Shown here: positions 16,251 to 25,313 of the stretch, one piece after another
How the letters are laid out: every line of letters begins with the position of its first letter
Position numbering within the stretch: the first letter of the stretch is position 1
DNA from: an uncultured Clostridia bacterium
GTDB taxonomy: Bacteria; Bacillota; Clostridia; Oscillospirales; Ruminococcaceae
Assembly: GCA_947584825.1 (NCBI GenBank)
Contig: CANPWR010000002.1
Span: 1-39,353, forward strand
Direction: 5' to 3'
Length of the DNA: 39,353 nt
Program-made: the position numbers and the translations under genes
Notes under the pieces: generated by a model
Told to the model about the DNA's origin: nothing
Seen by the model: only the letters and a program-made list of their open reading frames with translations
Database searches by the model: none

Positions 16251-17645
16251 TTACTTTTTCTTAATAGTTGTTCCCTGTCTGGTTTCTTCAATAATATATC
16301 CTAGCTCGGATATTCTATCTCTTAACGCGTCTGCCTTGGCAAAATCCTTAACTTTTCTTGCCTCCTGCCTTTCCGAAGCAAGCTTTTGAATCTCCTCCGG
16401 TATTTTATTCTCTTTATCTCTGTTGTAGCAAATACCCAAAACGCCGGTAAGCTCGTCAAAAATATCAGCGCAGGCTTTAAGCTCTTCTTTCGACGCCTTA
16501 CCACTTACAATGAGTGTATTGATTTCACGAACAAGCTCAAACACTGCGGAAAGCGCATCAGCAGTATTCAGATCGTCTGAAAGAGCGTCAATAAACTGTA
16601 TCTTTCTGTTGTCCAAAAAGGCTTTGACTTCTTCGCTCAGAACACCGTCAGGTGCTGAATCAACTGCCCTGTCAATACTGCTTCTGCAGTTATATAATCG
16701 CTCTAAAGATGCCTTGCAAGCTTCAAGTAAATCTACAGAGTAGTTGATAGGCGATCTGTAATGTGCCTGAATCATCAAATATCTTATAGCCTCATAACCG
16801 TACTTTTCTGCTACATCTCTTGTAGTAAAAAAGTTTCCTGCTGACTTTGACATTTTTTTGTTATCAATATTAATATGACCATTGTGCATCCAATAATGAG
16901 CAAGAGGTTCACCGGTTGCAGCCTCCGACTGGGCTATTTCATTCTCGTGGTGAGGGAAAATAAGATCAACTCCTCCGCCATGAATATCTATTGTTTCACC
17001 GATATAATACTTACTCATTGCTGAACACTCAATGTGCCAGCCCGGTCTGCCCTTTCCCCAAGGAGATTCCCAGAAGGGTTCTCCCTCCTTTGCCGCTTTC
17101 CACAAAGCAAAGTCAAGAGGATCCTCCTTAATATCGTTCACGTCAATTCTCGCCCCCGACATAAGGTCGTCAATCGACTGATTAATAAGCTTTCCGTAGC
17201 CCTTGAATTTTCTTGTTCTGAAATAAACATCTCCCTCAGCCTGATAAGCATATCCCTTGTCCACAAGAGTTTTTATAAGGTCGATTATAATATCCATACT
17301 TTCAGTAACCTTAGGCGATATATCTGCCTCAAGAGCATTAAGACCGCGAAGGTCGGTGAGATATTCCTTGATATACTTTTCGGAAATCTCACTTGCCTCG
17401 ACGCCCTCTTCGTTTGCTCTTTTAATGATTTTATCATCAACATCAGTAAAGTTCTGAACGAATTTAACTTCATATCCGATATATTTCAAAAATCTCCTCA
17501 AGACGTCAAAAACACAAATCGGACGTGCGTTTCCTATATGAATATAGTTATATACAGTCGGTCCGCAAACATAAATGCCTACCTTGCCCTCATTAATGGG
17601 TTTAAACTCTTCCTTTTTTTTCGTTAGAGTATTATATATTTTCAT
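16251..17645 (-). CDS. cysS: Cysteinyl-tRNA synthetase
   Basis: CysS charges tRNA-Cys with cysteine in the cytoplasm. The 464 residues are the normal length. The class I signatures are HIGN (36-39) and KMSKS (264-268). Zinc ligands are visible at Cys27 (YVCGPT), Cys207 (WHIECSAMS), His232 and Glu236 (IFPHHENEIAQSEA). It starts 27 bases after cysE with a GAGGT ribosome site, and both are under the T-box leader at 18384-18631, which couples them to uncharged tRNA-Cys. Confidence 0.97.
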   Translation of the reverse strand: MKIYNTLTKKKEEFKPINEGKVGIYVCGPTVYNYIHIGNARPICVFDVLRRFLKYIGYEVKFVQNFTDVDDKIIKRANEEGVEASEISEKYIKEYLTDLRGLNALEADISPKVTESMDIIIDLIKTLVDKGYAYQAEGDVYFRTRKFKGYGKLINQSIDDLMSGARIDVNDIKEDPLDFALWKAAKEGEPFWESPWGKGRPGWHIECSAMSKYYIGETIDIHGGGVDLIFPHHENEIAQSEAATGEPLAHYWMHNGHINIDNKKMSKSAGNFFTTRDVAEKYGYEAIRYLMIQAHYRSPINYSVDLLEACKASLERLYNCRSSIDRAVDSAPDGVLSEEVKAFLDNRKIQFIDALSDDLNTADALSAVFELVREINTLIVSGKASKEELKACADIFDELTGVLGICYNRDKENKIPEEIQKLASERQEARKVKDFAKADALRDRISELGYIIEETRQGTTIKKK

Positions 17646-17672
17646 AAGTATTTACCTCTTAAAATTATATAA

Positions 17673-18338
17673 TTATTTTCCGTTGCTGATTCTCTCTTTT
17701 TCTGATTTAAGACTTTCAATTTCACGTCTTAGTTCTTCTATTTTAACAAGCTGTCTGCAAAGCTCCTGAGATACAGGGTCTGGTATATGAACCTGATCCA
17801 AATCCTGATTGCTTACCCTCTGACCTTCTCGCTTTACTATTCTTGCAGGAACGCCCACTGCAGTCGAATTTTCGGGAACTTCCTCTAAAACAACTGCATT
17901 AGCGGCAATCTTTGCATTATCTCCAACCTTAAACGGTCCTAAAACTCTTGCACCCGAACCGACCATAACATTGTTGCCCAAAGTAGGATGACGCTTCCCG
18001 TGTTCCTTTCCCGTTCCGCCGAGCGTAACGCCCTGATATATCAAACAGTTATCTCCTATCTCTGCAGTTTCTCCTATAACAACTCCGCTTCCGTGGTCAA
18101 TAAGAAGTCCTTTTCCTATTTTTGCACCAGGATGTATCTCTATTCCCGTCAAAAATCTTGAAAACTGCGAGATCAATCTTGCAATGAGATATAATTTCTT
18201 TTGATAAAACCAATGCGCAACTCTGTGTAAAATAACCGCATGAAGTCCTGAGTAAGCCAATAATATCTCAAGAGTTGTTCTGGCAGCAGGGTCTTTTTCC
18301 TTTACCATTTTAATATCCTCTTTGATTTTCTCAAACAT
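17673..18338 (-). CDS. cysE: Serine O-acetyltransferase
   Basis: CysE acetylates L-serine with acetyl-CoA to O-acetylserine, the precursor of cysteine. The enzyme shows the left-handed beta-helix hexapeptide pattern: IEIHPGAKIGKGLLIDHG, VVIGETAEIGDN, QGVTLGGTGKEHGKRHPTLG and KIAANAVVLEEVPENSTAVGVPARIV. The C-terminus is a charged helix (IEELRREIESLKSEKERI). I prefer the ATG at 18338, spaced well from AAAGGTG, giving 221 residues; an ATG at 18347 lies too close to that site. It heads a cysE-cysS-cyclophilin unit controlled by a cysteine T-box, so it is probably expressed when charged tRNA-Cys is low. Confidence 0.95.
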   Translation of the reverse strand: MFEKIKEDIKMVKEKDPAARTTLEILLAYSGLHAVILHRVAHWFYQKKLYLIARLISQFSRFLTGIEIHPGAKIGKGLLIDHGSGVVIGETAEIGDNCLIYQGVTLGGTGKEHGKRHPTLGNNVMVGSGARVLGPFKVGDNAKIAANAVVLEEVPENSTAVGVPARIVKREGQRVSNQDLDQVHIPDPVSQELCRQLVKIEELRREIESLKSEKERISNGK

Positions 18339-18382
18339 AACATACACCTTTCAATAGTTTTTCTGATTTAACTCTTATGTCC

Positions 18383-18421
18383 AAAAAATAAAACCTCCAA
18401 AGCAAATAATTGCTAAGGAGG
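18383..18421 (-). terminator. T-box-controlled terminator upstream of cysE
   Basis: CCTCC/GGAGG and AGCAA/TTGCT pairs form a stem followed on the minus strand by TTTTATTTTTT. Its 5' arm begins right after the T-box sequence, as expected for the terminator that competes with the antiterminator. Confidence 0.85.
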
Positions 18422-18631
18422 CAGTTTTAATCAAACTACGGTTCCACTCCGATTTATACTCTAGCCTTTAACGCAGGATACGCAGACAGATACTCCTAAA
18501 GCAAAGAATATTGCTTAAATTTCCCCGTCCGAGCTGGCAGCCGCACTTCACCATAAACCGCTTATGTGCCTTTCACCTTACGCACACTCTCTGAAAAGCT
18601 TTATCACAGCTACTCTGACTGTTACGCCTTT
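18384..18631 (-). promoter_or_regulatory. Cysteine-specific T-box leader
   Basis: The 245-base leader of cysE-cysS carries the T-box core GGAGTGGAACCGTAG (about 18436-18450 on the minus strand). The base in TGGA that pairs with the tRNA discriminator is A, which fits U73 of tRNA-Cys. In stem I, AGTA on one side faces GAAG-TGC on the other, and the TGC at 18543-18545 is the likely Cys specifier codon. A terminator follows at 18383-18421. Uncharged tRNA-Cys would stabilise the antiterminator and allow expression of cysE, cysS and the downstream gene. Confidence 0.9.
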
Positions 18632-18637
18632 TAAGTT

Positions 18638-18666
18638 ATTATATTCCAAAGTTAATTATTTGTCAA
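18638..18666 (-). promoter_or_regulatory. Sigma-A promoter of the cysE T-box transcript
   Basis: Both boxes are consensus on the minus strand: TTGACA (18661-18666) and TATAAT (18638-18643), 17 bp apart. Confidence 0.85.
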
Positions 18667-18719
18667 CCGAAATTTAGCAGTTTTTAAAATTTATATATTG
18701 ACAGTCTCAACGGTCAACT

Positions 18720-19286
18720 CTATTTACTCAAATCTATATACTTCCAATAAGCAGACAGATATTGAATCCCCGATGCAACTGTTAAAAGCGCTGCTATCCA
18801 AATCAAGATTTCATTTATCCAAATATTATGAATTCCAAAACCCTCTAAAAGCATAATGACCACAATCGCAATCATAGTAAAAGCAGTTTTGAGCTTTCCC
18901 CAAATTCCTGCCGGTACAACAACACCTTCATTAGCTACAACAAGCCTAACTCCGGAAACCATAAACTCACGAGCAAGAATAAGTATTACTGCTACTGCAT
19001 CTATCCACATCGGACTTCTTGCAAGAAAGCATACAAGTGCCGTTACCACTAAAATCTTATCTGCCAGCGGATCTAAAAATTTTCCGAAGGTTGTAACAAG
19101 ACCGCGTTTTCTGGCGATTTTACCGTCAAACCAGTCGGTTATTGATGCCGCGGCAAAGATGACAAGTCCTATTATAATAAATATATCGATCCCAGCAGCA
19201 TAGACTTTTCCTGAAAGGAGCATAGCCGCAACGAAAAACGGTATCAGTATCACCCTTAAAACGGTCAATTTATTAGGAAGATTCAT
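18720..19286 (-). CDS. pgsA: CDP-diacylglycerol--glycerol-3-phosphate 3-phosphatidyltransferase
   Basis: PgsA makes phosphatidylglycerol phosphate from CDP-diacylglycerol and glycerol-3-phosphate at the cytoplasmic membrane. The CDP-alcohol phosphatidyltransferase motif is complete: DWFDGKIARKRGLVTTFG then KFLDPLADK, with the Asp, Gly, Ala-Arg, Gly, Asp and Asp positions in register. Several hydrophobic helices surround it. I choose the ATG at 19286, which gives the usual start MNLPNKLTVLRV, 188 residues and an AAAGGA site; the frame is open to 19328. It follows the exported MBL gene by about 58 bases and ends the long minus-strand run that contains recA and rimO. Confidence 0.94.
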   Translation of the reverse strand: MNLPNKLTVLRVILIPFFVAAMLLSGKVYAAGIDIFIIIGLVIFAAASITDWFDGKIARKRGLVTTFGKFLDPLADKILVVTALVCFLARSPMWIDAVAVILILAREFMVSGVRLVVANEGVVVPAGIWGKLKTAFTMIAIVVIMLLEGFGIHNIWINEILIWIAALLTVASGIQYLSAYWKYIDLSK

Positions 19287-19344
19287 AACTTTTAAATTCC
19301 TTTCTTTATCTAAGGTCAAGGGCATCACACTTATTATGCTTTAT

Positions 19345-21198
19345 CTAAACTATCTTAAACTTCTTTTTAACTGTAGAGTTATAAAAACCCTTGCCCTTAA
19401 TTATAATAGTTGCCGTACCACGATTTACATTATTCAAATATCTGATTGTATAGTCTGTTCCTTTAACGAGTTTTTTCTTTCCGAGCTTTACAACAACAGA
19501 CTTCTGTTTTCTAGGTTTACCATTGTATTTAAGCTTTTTGATTTTGCTTATCTTACATTTACTGATACTCGTCTTATGCTTAAAACCTACGATAGCACCA
19601 TCGTCAGAATAAACCTTTTTTCCGTCAACTACTTTGTAAGTACGAACATAGAAATAATATTTAATTCCCGGCTGAAGTTTTTTAGTGCAGGAAGTAACAT
19701 CTCCGCCCTTGACGTTTTTTAACTTTTTAAATTGACTTTTATTATTTGCAGAATATAGAATCTGATACCCGTCAGCATAGCTTATTTTCTGCCATTGAAG
19801 CATAACTTTTCCATTAGTCAGCGACTTTTTAGAAATAATACTCGTCTTCTTAGGCTTGATTTTGAAATAAACCTTTTGCGAGCCGGAATAATTTCCTTTT
19901 CCTTTTACAGTTACAATTCCCTCACCTACAAAAGTAGTCTTTGTATATGAAACTGTGTAATCGGTATTAAGCTTAAGCTTTCTGCTTCCGTCTTTTACAA
20001 CAACGCTTGGAGAAAGCTTAGAACCTGTATAAACCTTATCTGCAACGTAGAAATATGTAGCGTTTGATATTTGCTTTTTAACTATTTTAAACTTTTTTTC
20101 TCTTGAACCGTAATAATTACCCTTGCCTATACAAGTCAAAGTAGCAGTCCCTACATTGACGTTATCTTTATATGTTAAAATATAGTCAATACCCTCTTTA
20201 AGTTCAATACCTCCGATTTTAATTACAATTTTAGGGGTTATTGCACTTCCGGTATATGTATATTCCTCCTGTGAAAAGGTTACCTGCCCAGATGGTAGGT
20301 AAATATCTGCCTGAGGAGTTTTATTCATCCAAAAACTGTTGCCATCAGATGTAGAAACAATCGCTCCGAGCAGATCTGTTCGGTAAATATCAGCTCCGGC
20401 TTTATTAAGCCTTGTAAGTATTGTCTCAGCAGGAAGCCCAGTGGAATTAACAGATGTATCTGCGGTTATTACTGCAGCTTTTGGACTTACAGCATCTATA
20501 AATGCCTGAGTTGAACTTGTATTAGCACCGTGATGTCCTACCTTATAAACATCGCACTTTATATTCTCACCGCTTGACAATATCTCCTGTTCTTCCTCAG
20601 CCTCAGCGTCAGCCATAAACAAATATGAAATGCTTCCGTATTCAAGCTTTAGAACTATGGAATTATTGTTAGTATTATCATTAACAAGTTTAAACGGAGC
20701 AATACACTTTACTGTAAGCTTTTTACCATCAACAGTATCGTTAACCAAAAACTGTCCTGCCATAAGCTCTTCAGGTTCAATTCTTCTTGAATCCAAAAGC
20801 TCGGTAAACTCAACAAATCTAGGAACAGCGTCTATAGCCTTAGTCATGTATATTTTATCTACTGTAAAAGCATCGCTTTCCATAACCTTAATAAGTCCTC
20901 CAACATGATCGTTATGAGGATGTGTATTCACCATATAATCTATATTTGTTACACCTTGATTTTTCAAATAGTCTACAACAGTGTCACCCGTTCCATAGTT
21001 TCCTCCGTCTATAAGCATAACCTCATTGTTCGGCAGGTCAACTAAAATTGAATCCGCCTGACCTACATCAAGATAGTGAACATTTAATTTCCCGTCAGCA
21101 GCATATGCACTGTTATGCGAAAGGATTATCGCAAGTAATGTGAAAAATAAAATAGAAAATATTGATACACCAAGTTTTTTGCTTCTTATAATATTCAT
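19345..21198 (-). CDS. Exported ComEC-like MBL-fold hydrolase with surface repeat domains
   Basis: The gene encodes about 617 residues from the ATG at 21198, which has a well-spaced GGAAG site; an ATG at 21216 overlapping the rimO stop would add six residues. A signal peptide (ending about SAYA) leads to an MBL domain like the C-terminal hydrolase part of ComEC: LDVGQADSILVD, then HPHNDHVGG (HxHxDH at about 93-98), YLFMADAEAEEE and VGHHGANTSST. The rest is repeats: two 70-residue domains of the DYxxxYxxNVNxGTA type, an Fn3-like domain (about 450-540) and a third 70-residue repeat at the C-terminus. It probably acts outside the cell on a phosphodiester such as DNA, but the substrate is unknown. 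It sits between rimO and pgsA. Confidence 0.87.
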   Translation of the reverse strand: MNIIRSKKLGVSIFSILFFTLLAIILSHNSAYAADGKLNVHYLDVGQADSILVDLPNNEVMLIDGGNYGTGDTVVDYLKNQGVTNIDYMVNTHPHNDHVGGLIKVMESDAFTVDKIYMTKAIDAVPRFVEFTELLDSRRIEPEELMAGQFLVNDTVDGKKLTVKCIAPFKLVNDNTNNNSIVLKLEYGSISYLFMADAEAEEEQEILSSGENIKCDVYKVGHHGANTSSTQAFIDAVSPKAAVITADTSVNSTGLPAETILTRLNKAGADIYRTDLLGAIVSTSDGNSFWMNKTPQADIYLPSGQVTFSQEEYTYTGSAITPKIVIKIGGIELKEGIDYILTYKDNVNVGTATLTCIGKGNYYGSREKKFKIVKKQISNATYFYVADKVYTGSKLSPSVVVKDGSRKLKLNTDYTVSYTKTTFVGEGIVTVKGKGNYSGSQKVYFKIKPKKTSIISKKSLTNGKVMLQWQKISYADGYQILYSANNKSQFKKLKNVKGGDVTSCTKKLQPGIKYYFYVRTYKVVDGKKVYSDDGAIVGFKHKTSISKCKISKIKKLKYNGKPRKQKSVVVKLGKKKLVKGTDYTIRYLNNVNRGTATIIIKGKGFYNSTVKKKFKIV

Positions 21199-21215
21199 AT
21201 GTAGTCTTCCTTTCA

Positions 21216-22538
21216 TTAAATCTGTTCTCCAAGTAAATCATAGTCCAATATGTCGTTAACCTTCACCCTAACATATTCACCAAGTGAAAGCTTATTTCCG
21301 CTGGTAAAGAATATTTTTCCGTCAATATCGGGCGCGTCCATGTAACTTCTTCCGAAAAAGCATTCGGCATATCTGTCAAAGCCCTCTACAACCACCTCAA
21401 GTTCGCTTCCTAACAAACCCTGATTGAACTCATCAGAGATTCTCATCTGCATATCATAAATAATTTCGCATCTTCGTTTCTTTATATCCTCATCAATCTG
21501 ATCCGGGAAATCAGCCGCTGCTGTTCCCTCTTCCTGAGAGTATGCAAAGCAACCCAGTCTTTCAAAACGAACATCTTTAACAAACTCACAAAGCTCCTCA
21601 AACTGTTCATCAGTTTCTCCCGGAAAACCAGTGAGAAGTGTGGTTCTAAGCACAACGCCCGGTATTTTTTTCCTAATTTTATCAATTAAATAAAAAAGAC
21701 TCTGCTTATCACCTATTCTGTTCATTCGCTTTAAAACCTGACTGTTACAGTGCTGAATAGGAATGTCCAAATATTTGACCAGTTTTTCCTCGTTGGCAAT
21801 CACATCAATGAGTTCATCTGTTATACGTTCAGGATACATATAAAGCGTTCTTATCCATTTAAGACCGCTTATTTTGCAAAGCCTGCGAAGTAGTTCTGCA
21901 AGCTTAGGTTCTCCGTAAATATCCTCACCGTAACGTGTTGTATCCTGTGCAACAACAACAAGCTCGGTAAAACCCTGAGCGGCAACCCATTCTGCCTCTT
22001 TAACTATGTCTTCAATTTTTCTGCTTCTGAATCTTCCCCTTATAGACGGTATTGCACAATATGTACAGCAGTTGTCACAACCTTCGGCAATTTTTATAAA
22101 AGCAAAACTGCCCGGTGTTGAAATAATCCTCTTGTCGTCAAAGCAAAGACTTTCCTTGCTGCCATATGACGTTACACTACTGCCTTTGCAAACATCTTTA
22201 ATTATATCGCATATCTTTTCATTTGAACCTATCCCGACAACGGCATCTGCCTCCGGAATTTCCTTTAAAACCTCGTCCTTATACCTCTCTGCAAGACAGC
22301 CTGTAACAATAACAGCCTTTATCCTTCCCTCTTTCTTTAGGGTGCAGAACTCCAATATTGTTTCTATAGCCTCACTCTTTGCGGATTCAATAAAACCGCA
22401 AGTATTTATAATGACAACGTCTGCAAGCGCGGCGTCGGGAACAAGTTCATATCCGTCTTTTCTTAAAAGGTAAAGCATTCTCTCAGCGTCCACCTGATTT
22501 TTAGGACATCCAAGAGATACCATTCCCACTCTAACCAA
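21216..22538 (-). CDS. rimO: Ribosomal protein uS12 methylthiotransferase
   Basis: RimO is a radical-SAM enzyme that adds a methylthio group to an aspartate of ribosomal protein S12. The 440 residues match the family. The N-terminal domain has three cluster cysteines (Cys11 in SLGCPKN, Cys47 in NTCGF, Cys81 in TGCLAERY). The radical-SAM cluster is GCDNCCTYCAIP with Cys154, Cys158 and Cys161. RGRFRSR and a C-terminal TRAM-like region follow. The start is a TTG at 22538 with AGGTGA five bases upstream; the first internal ATG would cut off the conserved start. It overlaps the next gene in TAATG and follows recX by 43 bases. Confidence 0.96.
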   Translation of the reverse strand: MVRVGMVSLGCPKNQVDAERMLYLLRKDGYELVPDAALADVVIINTCGFIESAKSEAIETILEFCTLKKEGRIKAVIVTGCLAERYKDEVLKEIPEADAVVGIGSNEKICDIIKDVCKGSSVTSYGSKESLCFDDKRIISTPGSFAFIKIAEGCDNCCTYCAIPSIRGRFRSRKIEDIVKEAEWVAAQGFTELVVVAQDTTRYGEDIYGEPKLAELLRRLCKISGLKWIRTLYMYPERITDELIDVIANEEKLVKYLDIPIQHCNSQVLKRMNRIGDKQSLFYLIDKIRKKIPGVVLRTTLLTGFPGETDEQFEELCEFVKDVRFERLGCFAYSQEEGTAAADFPDQIDEDIKKRRCEIIYDMQMRISDEFNQGLLGSELEVVVEGFDRYAECFFGRSYMDAPDIDGKIFFTSGNKLSLGEYVRVKVNDILDYDLLGEQI

Positions 22539-22581
22539 TCAAATCACCTTTTCTTAATGGATTTTGTGCTTTAACATACAG

Positions 22582-23196
22582 TCAATCATCAGATTCGCTT
22601 AAAACCTCATCTAATACAGCGTTTATATCGTCATATGAATACCCGTATCTTACCAATGTGTTTTTGACCTTTTTTATTCCTTTTTCATCATCAAGATAAC
22701 GGTAATACTTTTTATTTATAAGCTCAAAAAGTCTGTCAAAAACCGTGTCCTCATACTCGCTAAGAGTTTCCTCAATAATTTCTTTAGGTATTCCCTTATT
22801 TCTCATTTCAGCGGAGGCTCTGTAATAGCCGAACTTCTTAACATCACTGTAATGCCTTGCCAATCGCTCTGCATATCTTCTATCATCAATAGTTCCCAAC
22901 TCGACCATACGCTCCATGACCTTGTAACATATGTCCTCACTGTAGTTTTTCTCCAGCTTTTCAAAAAGCTCGGTATACGAATAATCCCTGTAATCAAGAA
23001 GATACAAAGCACGTTCCTTTGCCTTTCTGAAATCATTGGAGAAAACTATTTCATCAACAGCACTCTGTGGTATTTCCATACCATCTTTAAGATGATACTC
23101 GCAGATAATATCGAAATGCCAGAAGTATGTTTCATCGTTGTCAAAATCGACTTGATAAGTTTTCCCCTTATATTTTTCAAGGCTTACGATCTTCAT
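22582..23196 (-). CDS. recX: Regulatory protein RecX
   Basis: RecX binds RecA filaments and limits recombinase activity. The 204-residue protein is mostly helical, with the three-helix repeat pattern of the family: FRKAKERALYLLDYRDYSYTELFEKL, then MVELGTIDDRRYAERLARHY and a segment with MRNKGIPKEIIEETL, then a final VRYGYSYDDINAVL. It starts 24 bases after recA with an AAAGG site, the usual recA-recX arrangement, and is almost certainly co-transcribed. Confidence 0.93.
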   Translation of the reverse strand: MKIVSLEKYKGKTYQVDFDNDETYFWHFDIICEYHLKDGMEIPQSAVDEIVFSNDFRKAKERALYLLDYRDYSYTELFEKLEKNYSEDICYKVMERMVELGTIDDRRYAERLARHYSDVKKFGYYRASAEMRNKGIPKEIIEETLSEYEDTVFDRLFELINKKYYRYLDDEKGIKKVKNTLVRYGYSYDDINAVLDEVLSESDD

Positions 23197-23220
23197 AGGT
23201 ATGTACCTTTCACTAAAGCA

Positions 23221-24411
23221 TTACTCAACGTCAACAGGTGCAAATTCCTCAAAATCATCGTCCGGGTCAACGACTATACTGCTTTCCGCCGACTTTGCAT
23301 TTTCAACAGCTTCAGCCGCCTTTTCAGCAGCCTCCTTGACTTTTGCAGACTTCTTGCTCTTTTTGGAAACCATAAGAACAGCGTCCTCATTCTCCTTGAT
23401 TTTACCCTCGATCTCATTCATGATTTCAGGATTAGACAGCAAGAAATCCTTTGAATTATCACGTCCCTGTCCAAGCTTAACGTCATTATAGCTGAACCAT
23501 GCGCCACCCTTCTTGACAATTCCAAGTTCAACAGCAAGGTCTAAAATCTCGCCGACACGTGAAATTCCCTGACCGTACATAATATCAAATTCGCACTCCT
23601 TAAACGGAGGAGCAACCTTATTCTTAACGACTTTGCACTTTGTCCTGTTTCCTATAACCTCTGCGCCGTTTTTGATTTGCTCAGCACGGCGAACCTCTAT
23701 TCTTACAGATGAGTAGAATTTAAGTGCCCTTCCACCCGGAGTTGTTTCAGGATTTCCGTAAATAACGCCTATCTTTTCACGAACCTGATTGATGAAAATA
23801 GCTACACAGTTTGACTTAGCAATAACAGAAGTCAGCTTTCTCATAGCCTGAGACATAAGACGTGCCAGCTGTCCGACATGGGTATCTCCCATCTCGCCGT
23901 CGATTTCAGCCTTTGTGACCATAGCCGCAACCGAGTCAAGAACTATGCAATCAATAGCTCCCGAACGTACCAAAGCCTCAGCAATTTCCAAAGCCTGTTC
24001 TCCGCTGTCTGGCTGTGAAACAAGCATATTATCAATATCAACACCTAGCTTTTCTGCATATATAGGGTCAAGAGCGTGTTCAACGTCAATAAATGCAACT
24101 TCTCCGCCCAGCTTCTGAGCCTCAGCTGCTATGTGAAGCGCAACAGTAGTCTTTCCTGAGCTTTCAGGACCGTAAACCTCTACTATCCTTCCTCTGGGAA
24201 CTCCGCCTATGCCTAGAGCCATATCAAGCGTCATCGAGCCTGTCGGAATTGCCTCAACATTCAATGTGGAATGTTGACCCAGTTTCATAACAGCTCCCGC
24301 ACCGTATTGCTTTTCTATCTGTGCAATAGCTGTTTCAAGCGCTTTCTTTTTTTCTTCACTGTTTTTAGGTACTGTTACACTCTTTTTTACATCATTCTTC
24401 TTGCTTGCCAT
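23221..24411 (-). CDS. recA: Recombinase RecA
   Basis: RecA forms filaments on single-stranded DNA, drives strand exchange and promotes LexA self-cleavage. The Walker A motif GPESSGKT is at 81-88. The conserved IDCIVLDSVAAM and the loop GGRALKFYSSVR are present, as is the L2 region with FINQVREKIGVIYGNPETTPGG. At 396 residues it is longer than the usual 340-350 because of a Lys/Ala-rich and then acidic C-terminal tail (about 350-396, ending DDDFEEFAPVDVE). A GGGAGG site precedes the ATG. No clear SOS box was seen in the 53-base gap to prmC, so it may be transcribed mainly from an upstream promoter of the long gene run. Confidence 0.98.
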   Translation of the reverse strand: MASKKNDVKKSVTVPKNSEEKKKALETAIAQIEKQYGAGAVMKLGQHSTLNVEAIPTGSMTLDMALGIGGVPRGRIVEVYGPESSGKTTVALHIAAEAQKLGGEVAFIDVEHALDPIYAEKLGVDIDNMLVSQPDSGEQALEIAEALVRSGAIDCIVLDSVAAMVTKAEIDGEMGDTHVGQLARLMSQAMRKLTSVIAKSNCVAIFINQVREKIGVIYGNPETTPGGRALKFYSSVRIEVRRAEQIKNGAEVIGNRTKCKVVKNKVAPPFKECEFDIMYGQGISRVGEILDLAVELGIVKKGGAWFSYNDVKLGQGRDNSKDFLLSNPEIMNEIEGKIKENEDAVLMVSKKSKKSAKVKEAAEKAAEAVENAKSAESSIVVDPDDDFEEFAPVDVE

Positions 24412-24464
24412 TTAAATGCCTCCCAAAAAATATTTGATATGCTTATTTTAACAACATAACTGTC

Positions 24465-25313
24465 CTAAAGTTTGGACTTATCTCCTGTCACGACTCTATC
24501 TGCACCACATAAATCCTTAATAATTCTCACATTATCATATCCGGCTTCATTAAGAATTTGTGAAACCTCGATCCCCTGATTTATACCAACTTCAAACATC
24601 ATACGTCCGCCTGAATTTAACTTATCCTTATAAAGACTAGATATTTTGTGGTAAAAATCAAGTCCGTCCTCACCGCCAAAAAGCGCATCTTTAGGTTCAA
24701 ACTCAACCTCTCTTTGAAGATTTTTCATATCATTTGAACTTAGATACGGTGGATTTGATACTATTAAATCAGCGGTGGGAAGTCTGTCAATAACTGTATT
24801 GTCAAGCACACTGCCTTCAACAATCGCCGCTTTTGAATCATTAATGTTGACATTCTCTTTTAGATATTTAACTGCATCTTTAGAATTTTCAACCAAAACT
24901 AATTCTTTTACATCAAGATTTTTCTCAATAGCAAGACCGATGCATCCGCTTCCCGAACAAAGATCCAATACGGTTATCCCACACTTATTCTTAAACAGCT
25001 CTATCGCTGTATCGACCAGTGTTTCGGTGTCCTGACGAGGAATTAAAACACCCTTACCGACCCTTATCGGCAGAGAATAAAACTCCCATTCACCTAAAAT
25101 ATACTGAAGCGGCTCGCCGTAAACTCTGCGTTTTATGAGTGACTCAAAATCCTTGCTCTTTTCCTCATCGGCATAGGAGTTCATATCAAAGTACACAGGC
25201 TCTTTTCCGAATACTTTACAGAAAAGCTCTTTTGTCTCAAAATAAGCATTTTCTATGCCCTTTTCAGAAAGGCTTGCTTTTGCCTTCTGAAAAAGCTCAT
25301 TTAAAGTTACCAT
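24465..25313 (-). CDS. prmC: Peptide chain release factor N5-glutamine methyltransferase
   Basis: PrmC methylates the GGQ glutamine of release factors RF1 and RF2. The 282 residues include the helical N-terminal domain and the SAM-dependent methyltransferase domain. IPRQDTE (91-97) is typical. LDLCSGSGCIGLA (116-128) is the SAM-binding loop, and NPPY (187-190) binds the glutamine substrate. The start overlaps the end of the DUF1385 gene by 7 bases. In many Firmicutes these two genes lie together near prfA; prfA itself is not in the window. Confidence 0.95.
   Translation of the reverse strand: MVTLNELFQKAKASLSEKGIENAYFETKELFCKVFGKEPVYFDMNSYADEEKSKDFESLIKRRVYGEPLQYILGEWEFYSLPIRVGKGVLIPRQDTETLVDTAIELFKNKCGITVLDLCSGSGCIGLAIEKNLDVKELVLVENSKDAVKYLKENVNINDSKAAIVEGSVLDNTVIDRLPTADLIVSNPPYLSSNDMKNLQREVEFEPKDALFGGEDGLDFYHKISSLYKDKLNSGGRMMFEVGINQGIEVSQILNEAGYDNVRIIKDLCGADRVVTGDKSKL

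Noticed and set aside
18698..18717. Terminator after pgsA
   Set aside because: TTGAC/GTCAA forms only a 5-bp weak stem without a clear T run, so it is not listed as a terminator.
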